64,000 nucleotides of DNA, from contig JAACJO010000005.1 in the NCBI GenBank assembly GCA_013368445.1, positions 2,108,001-2,172,000 of the forward strand, written 5' to 3'. This document shows, piece by piece, positions 1 through 10,200 of the stretch. Below the pieces are notes generated by a model that had not been told where the DNA came from, made no database searches, and worked only from the letters and a program-made list of their open reading frames with translations. Every line of letters begins with the position of its first letter. Position 1 is the stretch's first letter. This DNA comes from Leucocoprinus leucothites (Eukaryota > Basidiomycota > Agaricomycetes > Agaricales > Agaricaceae). Made by a program: the position numbers and the translations under genes.

Positions 1-2
1 AG

Positions 3-1346
3 GGATGGGACACATTTGCGGACTTCATTCGGGACTGTGCCACCAGAGTTGAGAAGGCCCACCCTAAACGTACGCGTGTCGCCCATGAGGTGATCCATGG
101 ATCCGCTGACAAAGCAGAACCACGTGATATTGATATGGGCTCTCCCAAAGCGCCCAAACAGACTCCCTCTGATCGTCGGCCTGCCCCAGCCCGTCCCACC
201 TTACTGCCCAAGCAAGCGCCTGCTAAAGCGCGCGCTAGTGGCCCTCCCCAAGCTAGGGTTAGGTCTGATGGCCTAGCTCAGCGAGCACCCACCAAAGCGC
301 CCCCTCCTCCCACCTCGGTCAAGAAGTCCTTCGCCGAGGCGGCCCGCCCTGCCGGGGTTACGTCACTCATTAAGTTGGCACAATCCCACCCCGATCTCGA
401 CCCTGATCGCATCACCACTATGCATCAGGCTGCCCAAGCCGCCGCCCCCGTCACTCGGAAGCCGCGCATGACAACCGCGGGTCCTACCCGCCGCCAACTT
501 TTCCTCGACTTCGTCGGCAGTGCCGATGAGGTCACTTATCTCCATCACAAGGCCATGCGCCTTCTCAACAACTCCCTCTCCCGCGCCAAGTCAATCTTGC
601 GTGTGGAGAACATCACCAAGGCGTACAGCACGATCGCGCTGCACACCTCCTCCGTTCCCTCTGACGCCGACTGTGACGTCATTGAGTCCTCCATCCCCTC
701 CGTCTTCACCGCCCCCTTTGCGATCAAGACGCGCCGCCCCAGGTCGAGGTCCTACCTCAAGGTCCTCGACGTCCCCTACTTCATGAACGGTGTCCGCATT
801 ACGCCGAATCACGTGACCGACCACATGCGTCTGTCCGCCTTCAAGGACATTTTCGCAGATGTTTCCTCCGTGCGCATTATGCGCAACTCCACTAGAGCTG
901 ACACCGCCACCGTCTGGTTCGACCTCTGGGACTCTCAATCAGGAGCGAGCGCCAAGAAGTTCCTGGGCAAGTACCTCCACTTCGAGGGTGTTCAGTCCGT
1001 GATCCGGGCTGCGCGCGCTCACCCAGGCAGTCCACAGTGTCAGCATTGCTGGCGCTGGGGGCATTCTACCTCATCGTGCCGCGCTCATGCGTTGCGATGT
1101 GCTGCTTGCGGCGGTCCTCATCGTACTGAGAACCACCGCTCCCACCCGAGCTGTTGTAAGGGGAGTCCGAAAGCAAACCCCCCTATCCCGCCCACCGCCG
1201 CCGAGGATCCCTGTCCTCACATCAAGTGCGTCAACTGCGCCAAGCCGCATGCAGCTGACGATCGCAAGTGCCCATTCTGGCGACACCGGTTTGACCGGCT
1301 TTGGCTTGAAAACCATCGTCGCGATGCCGCTCAGTCGCGTCTGTAG
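3..1346 (+). CDS. Gag-like nucleic-acid-binding protein of GO-A, 5' partial
   Basis: Open from the first bases of the window to TAG at 1344-1346 (447 codons visible); the N-terminus is missing. Order: the end of a helical N-terminal module, a conserved linker (HGSADKAEP then DIDMGSPK), a Pro/Ala/Lys-rich low-complexity stretch, a conserved domain of about 200 residues with the signature VWFDLWDSQSG, then three Cys/His motifs: CQHC-x4-H-x4-C, CAAC-x3-H-x4-H and CVNC-x3-H-x6-C. The Cys/His block is typical of LINE ORF1 and retroelement Gag proteins that bind element RNA. No premature stop is seen, unlike every other gag copy in the window, so this copy may still be functional. The WDSQ domain and knuckles are homologous to LINE-A ORF1 (3121-4602). 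Its fold is unknown to me; an RRM-like fold is possible. Confidence 0.85.
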   Translation, partial: GWDTFADFIRDCATRVEKAHPKRTRVAHEVIHGSADKAEPRDIDMGSPKAPKQTPSDRRPAPARPTLLPKQAPAKARASGPPQARVRSDGLAQRAPTKAPPPPTSVKKSFAEAARPAGVTSLIKLAQSHPDLDPDRITTMHQAAQAAAPVTRKPRMTTAGPTRRQLFLDFVGSADEVTYLHHKAMRLLNNSLSRAKSILRVENITKAYSTIALHTSSVPSDADCDVIESSIPSVFTAPFAIKTRRPRSRSYLKVLDVPYFMNGVRITPNHVTDHMRLSAFKDIFADVSSVRIMRNSTRADTATVWFDLWDSQSGASAKKFLGKYLHFEGVQSVIRAARAHPGSPQCQHCWRWGHSTSSCRAHALRCAACGGPHRTENHRSHPSCCKGSPKANPPIPPTAAEDPCPHIKCVNCAKPHAADDRKCPFWRHRFDRLWLENHRRDAAQSRL

Positions 1347-1599
1347 GGTTCTCTTCCCTATAGGTCGCATTGTCCGCCCCTGCGCCGTGCGTGGTGGGCC
1401 CTGGAGATCCATGCCGTGCACGTCCATCCGCCGGTAAAACAGAACAGCCCGACTTGTATTGTAGTATGCTTTCATTTCGAACTATGTACCACTGCGTGAA
1501 GATGTCGTTTGTACTAGGCGGACTTCGGACTCGTATTTATACCTAGCTATGTAGATGTGTAGTTGGTAGCGGTACTTTCTGCATGTTGTAGTAGTTGGG

Positions 1600-1654
1600 C
1601 GCGGACTGCTATCGCGCACCGCGTTATAAATTTGCGACCCCGGAGGGGTCGCAT

Positions 1655-1660
<6 letters not shown>
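1600..1660 (+). other. 3' tail with 9-bp hairpin, probable RT recognition region
   Basis: Just before the poly(A) the element reads GGACTGCTATC, GCACCGC, TTATAAATT, then a perfect hairpin (1633-1641 pairs with 1645-1653, 3-base loop), then CATTGATTT. The flanking blocks recur at the LINE-A 3' end (15109-15149) and at the ends of GO-B and GO-C; the hairpin is an added module. LINE 3' ends are known to be bound by the cognate reverse transcriptase, so this is the likely cis signal for retrotransposition (inference). Confidence 0.65.
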
Positions 1661-1691
<31 letters not shown>

Positions 1692-1785
1692 TCCATGGGT
1701 CGCCATCCCTCCTTGTCCTCTTACCACCACCATCAAAAGTTGGTGTTTGTTCTGAGACACTCCTACATCGTCTATCTACAGTAAT

Positions 1786-2032
1786 ATGGGTAGGTGCAAG
1801 TCTAAAGCTACTGCCAACCAGTTTGCCGCATTCGAATCTGAGTCCGCCGTCTCTGACGACAAGCTCAACATCGCTGAGATGGCCGAAGACGACCACCTCA
1901 ACCCCTATGACAACCCACTCAACGTGCGTAGGTTCTTTGGCCCCCCCCAGGCTAACGTCCCATCACCTGGCCCCTCCCAACCGACCGCTGATGTTTTGTT
2001 GCTGTTGGTTGCTCCCCAAGTGGCTGACATTC
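1786..2032 (+). pseudogene. GO-B Gag N-terminal segment
   Basis: Starts with ATG at 1786 in the element's 5' region and encodes MGRCKSKATANQ followed by an acidic module ending in a PxPGP-rich stretch. The reading is cut at 2032 by the poly(T) of a minus-strand element and should continue at 16098. The opening MGxxKSK is shared with all other gag-only families here although the following residues differ. Homologous N-termini lie at 46435 (minus) and 59929 (plus). Confidence 0.7.
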
Positions 2033-2361
2033 TTTTTTTCTTTTTTTTTTTTAATTCAAGTGCGACCCCAGAGGGGTTGCCAATTTATAACATGGTGCGC
2101 GATAGCAGTCCATGCCTGACTATCTACTACAGGGAACCAATACCGCTACTGACTACACAAGAGCAAACAACTGGGAATACATAATAGTCTTGTCCGAGAC
2201 AATATGCGAAACGACGGCAGAAGGGGGCTAGGCATGTAATACAAAGAAGTGAGACATATACTGATATCACTGCATCTGATAGCAGGCCTTGTGGTTGGTG
2301 GGAGCCAATCTGGCGACCAGCGATGGATGGGGGATGATGCGTTGACACTAGGGAGCTCCCC

Positions 2362-3118
2362 CTAGGCCCAGGGCTGACCAGCAGAACCAGAATGACTTTG
2401 CAGCCAGTCCCGATCAAACCGGTGGCACCAGAATGCGCACTTGCGGTCAGTAGCGGCATGTTCCTTGCCACAATTGACACACTTGATGTGGGGACAGGGT
2501 TCCCTAGCGGGTGTAGGCTGAATGGGGGGGTTTGCCTTTGGTGATCCCTTACAGCAGGAGGAGGTGGTGCGGTGATTCTCGGACCGATGTGGTCCACCAC
2601 ATTGTGAGCACCTGAGCACACGGTTGCGACAGGTGGTGGTAGTGTGGCCCCAATGCCAGCATTGTTGACACTGGGGGGTCCTGGGGTGAGTGCGCGTGGC
2701 CTTGATCATGGACTGGATGCCGTCGAAGTTGAGGTATTTGCCAACCAGGCGCTTGGCGTTAGTGCCGGACTGAGAATCCCAAAGGTCAACCCAAACAGTG
2801 GCGGTGTCAGCTTTGGTGGAGTTGTGCATGATGCGCACAGAGAATACATTAGCAAATGTCTCCTTGAAGGGAGACAGACACATATGGTTGGTAACGTGTT
2901 GCGGAGTGGTGTGGATGCCACTTGTGTAGTAAGGGATGTCCAGGATCTTAAGGTAAGACCTAGACCTGGGGTGCTTGGTCTTCAGCTCAAATGGGGCAGT
3001 GAAGGCTGAAGAGAGGGAGGATTTGATCACTAATGCATCGGCATCAGTGGCGACGGAATTGGTGTACAACAAGATGGTGTCGTACACCCAAGCAATGTTC
3101 TCAACGCAAAGTGAACTC
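2362..3118 (-). pseudogene. GO-B Gag C-terminal half
   Basis: Minus-strand reading from the LINE-A insertion point to a stop at 2362-2364. It encodes the second half of the conserved Gag domain (VWVDLWDSQSG) and the full Cys/His array (CQQCWHWGH, CSQCGGPH, CVNCGKEH). This piece has no internal stop but is cut from its N-terminal half by the insertion, so no complete protein can be made. The 3' UTR and T-tract follow at 2361-2033. Confidence 0.8.
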
Positions 3119-3120
3119 AG

Positions 3121-4602
3121 AATGACGTTACGTCTTCTGGTAAGGCACATGATGTTTTGTCCGTGTCAGGTTCCCTGAAGGCAAAGAATGATATTACATC
3201 TTCTAAGCCCACTGGTCCTATCCGCATCTCCCGGGCCCCTCCTCCACTTTCCAATCACGTGACCCCAAGGAACAGGAATGGAAACTTCGAGCGCTCAGTT
3301 GGGTGTCCCTCCTCTGATGGCCAGGCTCAGCCATCAAAACCCAACCCCAAGGGCGCCTATGACATGCCGCCTCCCATTCCCCCTCCTCACTGTAAGGCAT
3401 CCACCAAGCCCCTTACAGAACATTTCAACAAGAAGAATGTGTTGTTTGCTGATGCCACCCGATGGGGTGCCCAGCTGGCGACTTCCTCTTCCAACTCCTC
3501 TTCCAACATTGATGGAGTTAAAATGTGAGAAATGATACTCACCTTCCCTGAACTATTGTATGACAAAGTCCTTGCTATGTATAAGGCAGGTTTTGGAGGT
3601 GCCCAACCTCAAGCGCCCAAACCTTCATCCACAAACGCCCCACGTGCTAAGCCTAAAATGACTACACACGGACCTACCCGTCATCAAGTTCTTATCCCTT
3701 TCGAGGGAAATATCATTGCTGACCGAATTAAAGACTTTAACAAGGCAGCCGAATTCTGTAATTGTGGTCTTACTGCCGCTCAGTCCAAACTTTGCGTCGA
3801 ATCAGTTTGTGAATCATACAACAGCATATCGATTGCTACCTCAGGTGTCACTTCCCCTGCTGACCTTGAAATCATTAAATCCTGGCTTAAAAAAGCCTGG
3901 CAATTAGGAGATGCCATCCCTATTGAGCCTCATCTCCCACAATCCAAATCGTTCCTTAAAATTGTCGGCATCCCTTACTGGGTAACCAATTCTTCCAACC
4001 CCCTCTCTCTGGCATTTGTTGAACAAGCCCTTGGACAATCATCATTGTTTGAAAACATTATCCTTGCCGCCCGTCCTCGCGTCATGAAAGCCTCCCCAAA
4101 GTCGGACACGGCTGTCATGTGGTTTGACATCTGGGACTCCCAAAATGGTACCAAGGCCAAGACATTGGTCAACCATACTATTAACTTCGGCCGACATATC
4201 GGAACTATCCATGCTACTAGTATGCACCCCGGCATTGCACAGTGCAGGAACTGCTGGCGATGGGGTCACCCCACTCATGCATGTCGTGCCCTTGGCACAC
4301 GCTGTCAAATTTGTGGTGGCCCTCACCGTGTTGAGAACCATCGATCCATGGCCTGGTATTGTAAGGCTAACCCCAAATCCAATCCCCCCTGCGATGCCAC
4401 TCCTGATAGCACCCCATGTCCTCACCTTGAGAACTTCAAATGCCTGAACTGCAAAGGCGATCATCACACAAATGACACCAAATGTCCATTCTGGAGGAAC
4501 AGGTTCGACCGAACCTGGCATTCTAACAAAGCTGCCGAATCATGCACTGCACGTGCCGTTCGCACCAATTCCAATCGCTCCGGTGGCAGAGTTGCTGTTT
4601 AA
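3121..4602 (+). pseudogene. LINE-A ORF1 (Gag-like), 5' truncated
   Basis: Open from the insertion boundary to TAA at 4600-4602, broken by one TGA at 3526-3528, where copy 2 reads CAA (KMQEMI). It has a Pro/Ser-rich N-terminal stretch, then a domain beginning MTTHGPTRHQ and containing MWFDIWDSQNG, then Cys/His motifs CRNCWRWGH, CQICGGPH and CLNCKGDH. These match the gag-only proteins closely in order and residues, showing common ancestry. Only 2 bp separate its stop from the ORF2 start at 4605. The likely role is binding LINE RNA in the ribonucleoprotein particle. Confidence 0.85.
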
Positions 4603-4604
4603 AT

Positions 4605-6840
4605 ATGTCTGGTAAGAACAAACCTACCTCTTCTGTTCGTATCTATTCACAAAACATGGGACGCTCTTATGCTCTGGTCGATACTATACTCAAGTCCAAA
4701 AAGCTGGACTTCGAAATCATTTTTCTACAGGAACCTCCATGGAATCATATTCAAAAAGCACCTTCTATGACTAACCCTGAAGGGGATGATGTCTTTGGTG
4801 CTCCTATTCACCCTGAGTGGCTGTGTATGGTTCGCCCTACCAAGCCTAACGACCCCTGACCCCGTACTCTGACTTATGTTCACAGATGACTACTTTGCAT
4901 GAGACCCATTCTTTGACAAGAGTGGGTTAATCATTGTGACATACAAATCTTGGGTCTATTCAACCAGGGTAACTATATTCATCTACTTAACATATACTCT
5001 GACTCGTCCTCATCGGCGATCAATTTCCTCTCAACAAACTTCATCGACATCCCTAATATTATTTATATGGGAGGAGATTTTAATTGTTGATCTCCAGAAT
5101 GGGACCCTTCAGCTACTTACATCCCTATGTCCGCAATAACTCTAACGGAGTTGGCGGACGGCTTCAATCTCACAAGGTCTTCACCGACTGTAATATTCCC
5201 CACCCATTTCTCTTCCATTGAAAGTCATGACAATTCGGTTATTGATCTCATTTTTTGCGCTAACAATTCCACCTCCCATATTATCGATGTTAATTTGAGG
5301 CTTCCATCGGATCACACACCATTGATTATGGATCTTCCAATCCACCCAGATTATATTAATTATAAAAAACGCATACTACCGAAAGATAGCGATGAAGAGA
5401 TGGCTTTCACTTCCCAAGTCTCTGAGCATCTAGCGGCCCTTGACTGTTTGGACATTCACTCCACCTCTTGTCTAAACAATATCTCTGACTCCATTTCTCG
5501 AATCTTTAATGAATCTTGGAATACAAACTCTAAAACTGTATGGATTACTAACCGGTCAAAGGAATGGTGGAACCCCCACTGTTCTGAGACTCTTCTTACC
5601 TACAGAAGAACAAAGGATCAAAAAGATTGGCAAGCATTCAGAGTGGCTACCAGAACCGCCAAATGCTCTTTCTTTGATGCATGCATTCATGAAATCGCAT
5701 CGACCAACAAACGACCCTGGGACCTTATGGAATAGGTAAAACAACACAAACTCCCTGCTATTGAGGGTATCCGCTACCAAGGACAACCTTGCAATGATCT
5801 TCCGGATCTATGGAACGCACTCCATTCATCATACAACTCAGCATCTGGTCGACCAGTAAGCTCTAACATTCTGAATGAAATAAAATCCCTTCCCCCCCGT
5901 TCCTGGGCAAACTTCTCCGCCCTTGAACTCACCAAGTCCCTCTCCTCATGTGCTAACTCTTCAGCACCCAGGCCTGATCATGTCTCCTGGAAACATTTAA
6001 AGTCTATCATTGCCCACAACGATTGCCTCAAAAACATAATACTCATCGCTAATGCATGTGTACGTCTCTCTCACTGGCTGAGTCACTTCAAGGACTCGGT
6101 CTCTATCATCATCCCCAAGCCGAATAAACCGGCCTATGATACACCGAAATTGTTTCATCCCATTGTTCTACTAAACACTTTAGGTAAATTAATCGAGAAG
6201 ATGATTGCTCGCCACATGCAGTATGAAGCGGTATCTCTAGATATTCTCCACCCTAACCAAATGGGCAGAGTTATCCAACGATCTACTGAAGATGCAGGAG
6301 TATTCCTCACTCATATCATTCGGGCTGGATGGGCTAAAGGTATGATTACTAGTGTCTGTGCTTTTGATATCGCCCAATTCTTCCCCTCCCTGAACCACAA
6401 AATCCTTACTAACATTCTATGACAACAGGGGTTTGCCCCAGAACTCATTAACTTCTTTTCACACTACCTCATAGGTCGATCCACCCAATTCATGTGGAAC
6501 ACTTTCCCGTCTGATGCCCATGACGCAGATGTTGGTATAGGGCAAGGCTCCGCTTTATCACCCATTCTATCTGCGCTCTATCTAGCGCCCCTCATGTTCA
6601 TATTTGATCAATGTGCTCGTATACAGTCCATTCCCTCTTCCCTTCTATCCTTTGTTGACAATGGGCTTTGTATATCTCAAGCGAAGAATTACTCTGACAC
6701 AATCTCTTCCCTCAAACTAGCCTATTCCATCATTAACTCCATTTGCACCGATCTTGGACTTGTCATTGAACATGACAAATCTGAGGTCTTTCATTTCTCC
6801 CGACAACACAATGACTCTAATCCCCCCCTCGATCTATCTG
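4605..6840 (+). pseudogene. LINE-A ORF2, endonuclease and RT part
   Basis: Starts at ATG 4605 (MSGKNK), 2 bp after ORF1, an arrangement kept in copy 2. The N-terminus is an APE-type endonuclease (IYSQNMGRS, LQEPPW, GGDFNC, SDHTPL). The reverse transcriptase follows from about 6120 (IVLLNTLGKLIEK, AFDIAQFFPS, GIGQGSALSPILS). The catalytic box reads SFVDNG: the second Asp is Asn, so this copy is dead even ignoring its stops (first TGA at 4857-4859, another TAG at about 5735 and several more). Reading is cut at 6840 by the Copia LTR and resumes at 13236. Confidence 0.85.
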
Positions 6841-7213
6841 TGTCGAAGCAGCAATGGGGAGCGTAGTGGTGAAGGTAGACGACGAGGTCGAGACTCACTT
6901 TACTAGGCAGTTGGTCTGTTATGGGAGTTGTTAGAAGTAGTAGTTGCGACTGAGAGTGTATAATTGACTGTAGGATATCGAAGAAAATACAAGGTATTTA
7001 TACTAAAGAGTTCAAATAATTTCTACTATAAAGAGAGTATTACACCATCGTTTCGAGGTGGTAAAGGGTACAAGTAAAACATATAGTGAAACATGTATAG
7101 TCTGCACAAAGCATCGGTGCGTGAACATAGTGGTATCTAATAATAGAATGCATATGTCATAATTGAGAGTGAACACGAATGTAGCAGCGTGTAGACGCGC
7201 ATGTGATTCAATA
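6841..7213 (-). repeat. Copia 3' LTR
   Basis: 373 bp, starting TGTCGAAGCAGC and ending TTCAATA on the plus strand; the last CA is changed to TA by a transition relative to the other LTR. As the element is on the minus strand, this is its 3' LTR. Confidence 0.93.
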
Positions 7214-7226
7214 CTCCTCCTCACTC
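7214..7226 (-). promoter_or_regulatory. Copia polypurine tract
   Basis: Minus strand GAGTGAGGAGGAG lies directly against the 3' LTR, the position and composition expected of the plus-strand DNA primer. Confidence 0.7.
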
Positions 7227-7290
7227 GAAATGGCGGGAGATGCATAATTGAGCGACTACGAAAGCGCTTCATTTAAGCGGCTAAAAAGCA

Positions 7291-10200
7291 CTAAAGAAAT
7301 TCGATACCTAGAGAATAAACAAATTTATTGAAGAGAATTGAACCGAGGTTTTTCGTCAGAATATCGGCAGGGTTGTTTGAGCCCTTGATAAATTCCAACT
7401 CAATGGAACCTTCTTCAACGATATCTCAGATATAGTGGTATCGTATATCAATATGCTTCGAGCGTTTTTCTTGAACAGGGTTCTCGCTCCAGAAGATAGA
7501 TCCAATATTATCACCATAGAGAATCGGAGCAGGTATTTTAAAACCTATCTCTTCAAGAAGTTGTCGGATCCACATTAGCTGGTAGCTGCAATCAGATAGC
7601 TCCATATACTCAGCTTCTGTAGATGACAAAGCGACAGTTTTCTGCTTGCAGCTAAGCCAGCTTACAGGTCCATGCGCTATTGTGACAAAGTTACCTGTAA
7701 CAGATCGTCGAGACTGTCCGTCTTGCGCCCAATCACTATCAGAACAAGCAATGATGGCCTGGTTAGAAGCTCCATCAAAAATGAGTCGATAATTGCACAT
7801 TGATCGCAAATATTGCAGCACATGGAGTCCAGCCCGGAAGTACGCATTGGAAGAGGCAGCAGATTGCTGGGAGAGTTTGACAACCGCAAAGGATATGTCA
7901 GGTCTCGATCCGATCATAAGATACATCAGCAATCTGACTAACTGTTGGTAACAAGTCCTAAACTTAGGATCTACCTTGTCGACATAGGGTTCGAAGATGA
8001 ATCCGGATGGCAGCAGTGTGAATTTCACGCCTTTAGGAATCTCAAACTTCTCAAGAACCTTATCGAGGTATTTCACTTGATCTATATAGAGTTTTCTCTC
8101 TTTTCGATCATGTGATATGTTCATGCCTAGGAACGAGGAAAGTTCACCTTGGTCACAACATTCCCAAGTAGTCATGAATTTTTGCTTCAACTCAGAGAGG
8201 AGCAGGGAATTCTTTTTACCCATAAAGAAGACATCATCCACATAGACAACCGCAAAGACACGCTCGCCGGTTTTGGGATATGTGAAATGATAAACACCAG
8301 CGTCAGACTTACAGCGCTTGAATCCAAGTTTCAGCATCAATGAAGTGAGTGCTTTCCACCAAGATAAGCCAGCTTGTTTTAGACCGTAGATCACTTTGCA
8401 TAATCTCCAGACTTTCTTCTCATGGCCAGGAAGTCGGAATCCTTCTGGCTGTTCCATATAGATCTCTTCATCCAGATCACCATATAAATAGGCTGTTTTG
8501 ATGTCAACAGAGTGAAGGTCAAAGTCCTCAAGCGCTGCAATGCCAAGAAGTAGGTGCGTGGTCTCATATCGGACAACTGGAGAAAAGAGTTCATCAAAGT
8601 CAATTCCCTCGATCTGGGAGAATCCTTTCGCAACAAGGTGAGAGCGATATCGATTATCGGACTTGATGTTGTAAACCCATCTATTTTTAATAGCTCTTCT
8701 TCCTTTTGGGAGATCAACAAGCTCATATACACCTCGCTTATGAAGCACGTCTAATTCCTCAAGCATCACTTTTTGCCATTTAGTTTGAGTATCAGTGTCT
8801 AAATTCGCGATATCTCTGAACCGTTCGGGAACTGGCCTGTTGGCGCGTTGTGCAAGAAGGAAATCGACTAATTTTACCCCCCCTTCCTTCACGAACTTCG
8901 CAAAATCGGTAGATGACAGTTTATTGTCGATACTACTATCTGGGTGAGGGATATTCCAATTTCGTAATCTGTTCCAAGCTTCCTCATCGGAAATTGCTCC
9001 AGGAATAGGTCGATATTGGGCACGATTGCATGGTAAGTTAGGATTGAGTTCCCTATATCGTCGGATGACATCAAGAGGGTTGCTCCTATCACCATACACA
9101 TTTCCTGGTCTGTTCAGAGGTTGAACATTTCGCCTAGGATGGCAATTTTCACGTTCGGTGACCCAGCGGTCGAGCCGTTCTAGTGCATCAAGATCATCCT
9201 GGACCAAAGGTCACAGTGGCGGTACCTCGGGTGGAGATGGAGACCAAGCATGTTTACGTGGACCAGGTTCCTTTTGCAAAGGTCCCAGAGAAGGAGGTAA
9301 CTCAACTTCTTCTTCCTCTTCTTTTGGATTGCGATCTTTCGGATCAGCGTAAGAAAGAGGTGGGCTTGGCGATCTAGGAGGTGAAGGTGTTTTAGGGCGT
9401 GGAGGAGCACGAGGTGAAGGGGCACGAGGCAGCTCTCCTCCTCGAGGTGCAGGCGGATGGTCTACATTTGGAACATTCGGAATAGTCGAGATAGGAGGAA
9501 TCTCAGTGCGAGGCGGCTTGGGGTAAACCACGGGTTTTTGGTCTGGACATTTTGGGAACATCTTTTCATTAAAGATGACAGTCGGCGAGATAAACTCGGC
9601 GTTCCCTCGAGTATGGCGGAGAAAGATGTACTTCTTTTCCTGATCATATCCGATGAAGATCATCAGTTCAGATTTCGCAGATAATTTATTTGGGTGCATT
9701 TCGTCTGGGAGGAACACGTATGCAGCACAACCGAATACTCGTAGGTGACTGATGTCAGGTTTATGTCCATGTACTAACTCGAAAGGAGTTTTCCATTGGA
9801 TGCGGTTCATCGATGTGTGATTGTAGATGTGGGTTGCGGTGTTAATCGCGAAATCCCACCATGAATCTGGAAGACATGCGTGAAGTCACATGGCTTGCGC
9901 CTTCTCATGCAGTGTTTGATTCAATCTTTCTACTCGCCCGTTCTGTTGATGGACACGGGGCGCACTCGGTGTGAACTCAATTTCTTTTACCCTAAGATAA
10001 TCTTGCAGGGTACCTGCTATGAATTCTCCTCCTCAATCAGATGTAAATCGACAAATCGATTTGCCAAATTGGTTCTGAATATAAGTTAGAAGCTCAACCA
10101 TGCGGGGAGCTGCTTCGGCTTTTGATTGCAGAAGCACCACGTGGGCAAATGAGGAGTAATTGTCCAATAAGGTCATGACCCATTTGTACTTGTGATAAGA

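Larger units (their letters stand above)
1..1689 (+). mobile_element. GO-A gag-only non-LTR element, 5' end outside window
   Basis: Poly(A)-tailed element holding only a Gag-like ORF (3-1346), a 3' UTR of about 310 bp and a 29-base poly(A) (1661-1689). No endonuclease or reverse transcriptase follows the ORF. It is the least decayed copy here: CpG is frequent and the ORF is open, whereas homologous positions elsewhere carry TG or CA. The 15 bp after the tail (1690-1704) match minus-strand gag sequence, so it probably inserted into another gag element, but the left flank lies outside the window. Confidence 0.85.

Noticed and set aside
591..938. 115-residue minus-strand open frame inside the GO-A gag
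   Set aside because: Shadow of the gag frame caused by its GC-rich codon usage; the same shadow appears behind other copies.
1633..1689. GC-rich hairpin followed by a homopolymer, looking like a bacterial rho-independent terminator
   Set aside because: It precedes poly(A), not poly(T), on the coding strand, recurs as the fixed end of eukaryotic retroelements and sits before TSDs.
4042..4521. 159-residue open frame on the minus strand opposite LINE-A ORF1, with partners opposite most gag copies
   Set aside because: It mirrors a conserved coding sequence on the other strand; no motif and no conservation of its own frame is evident.
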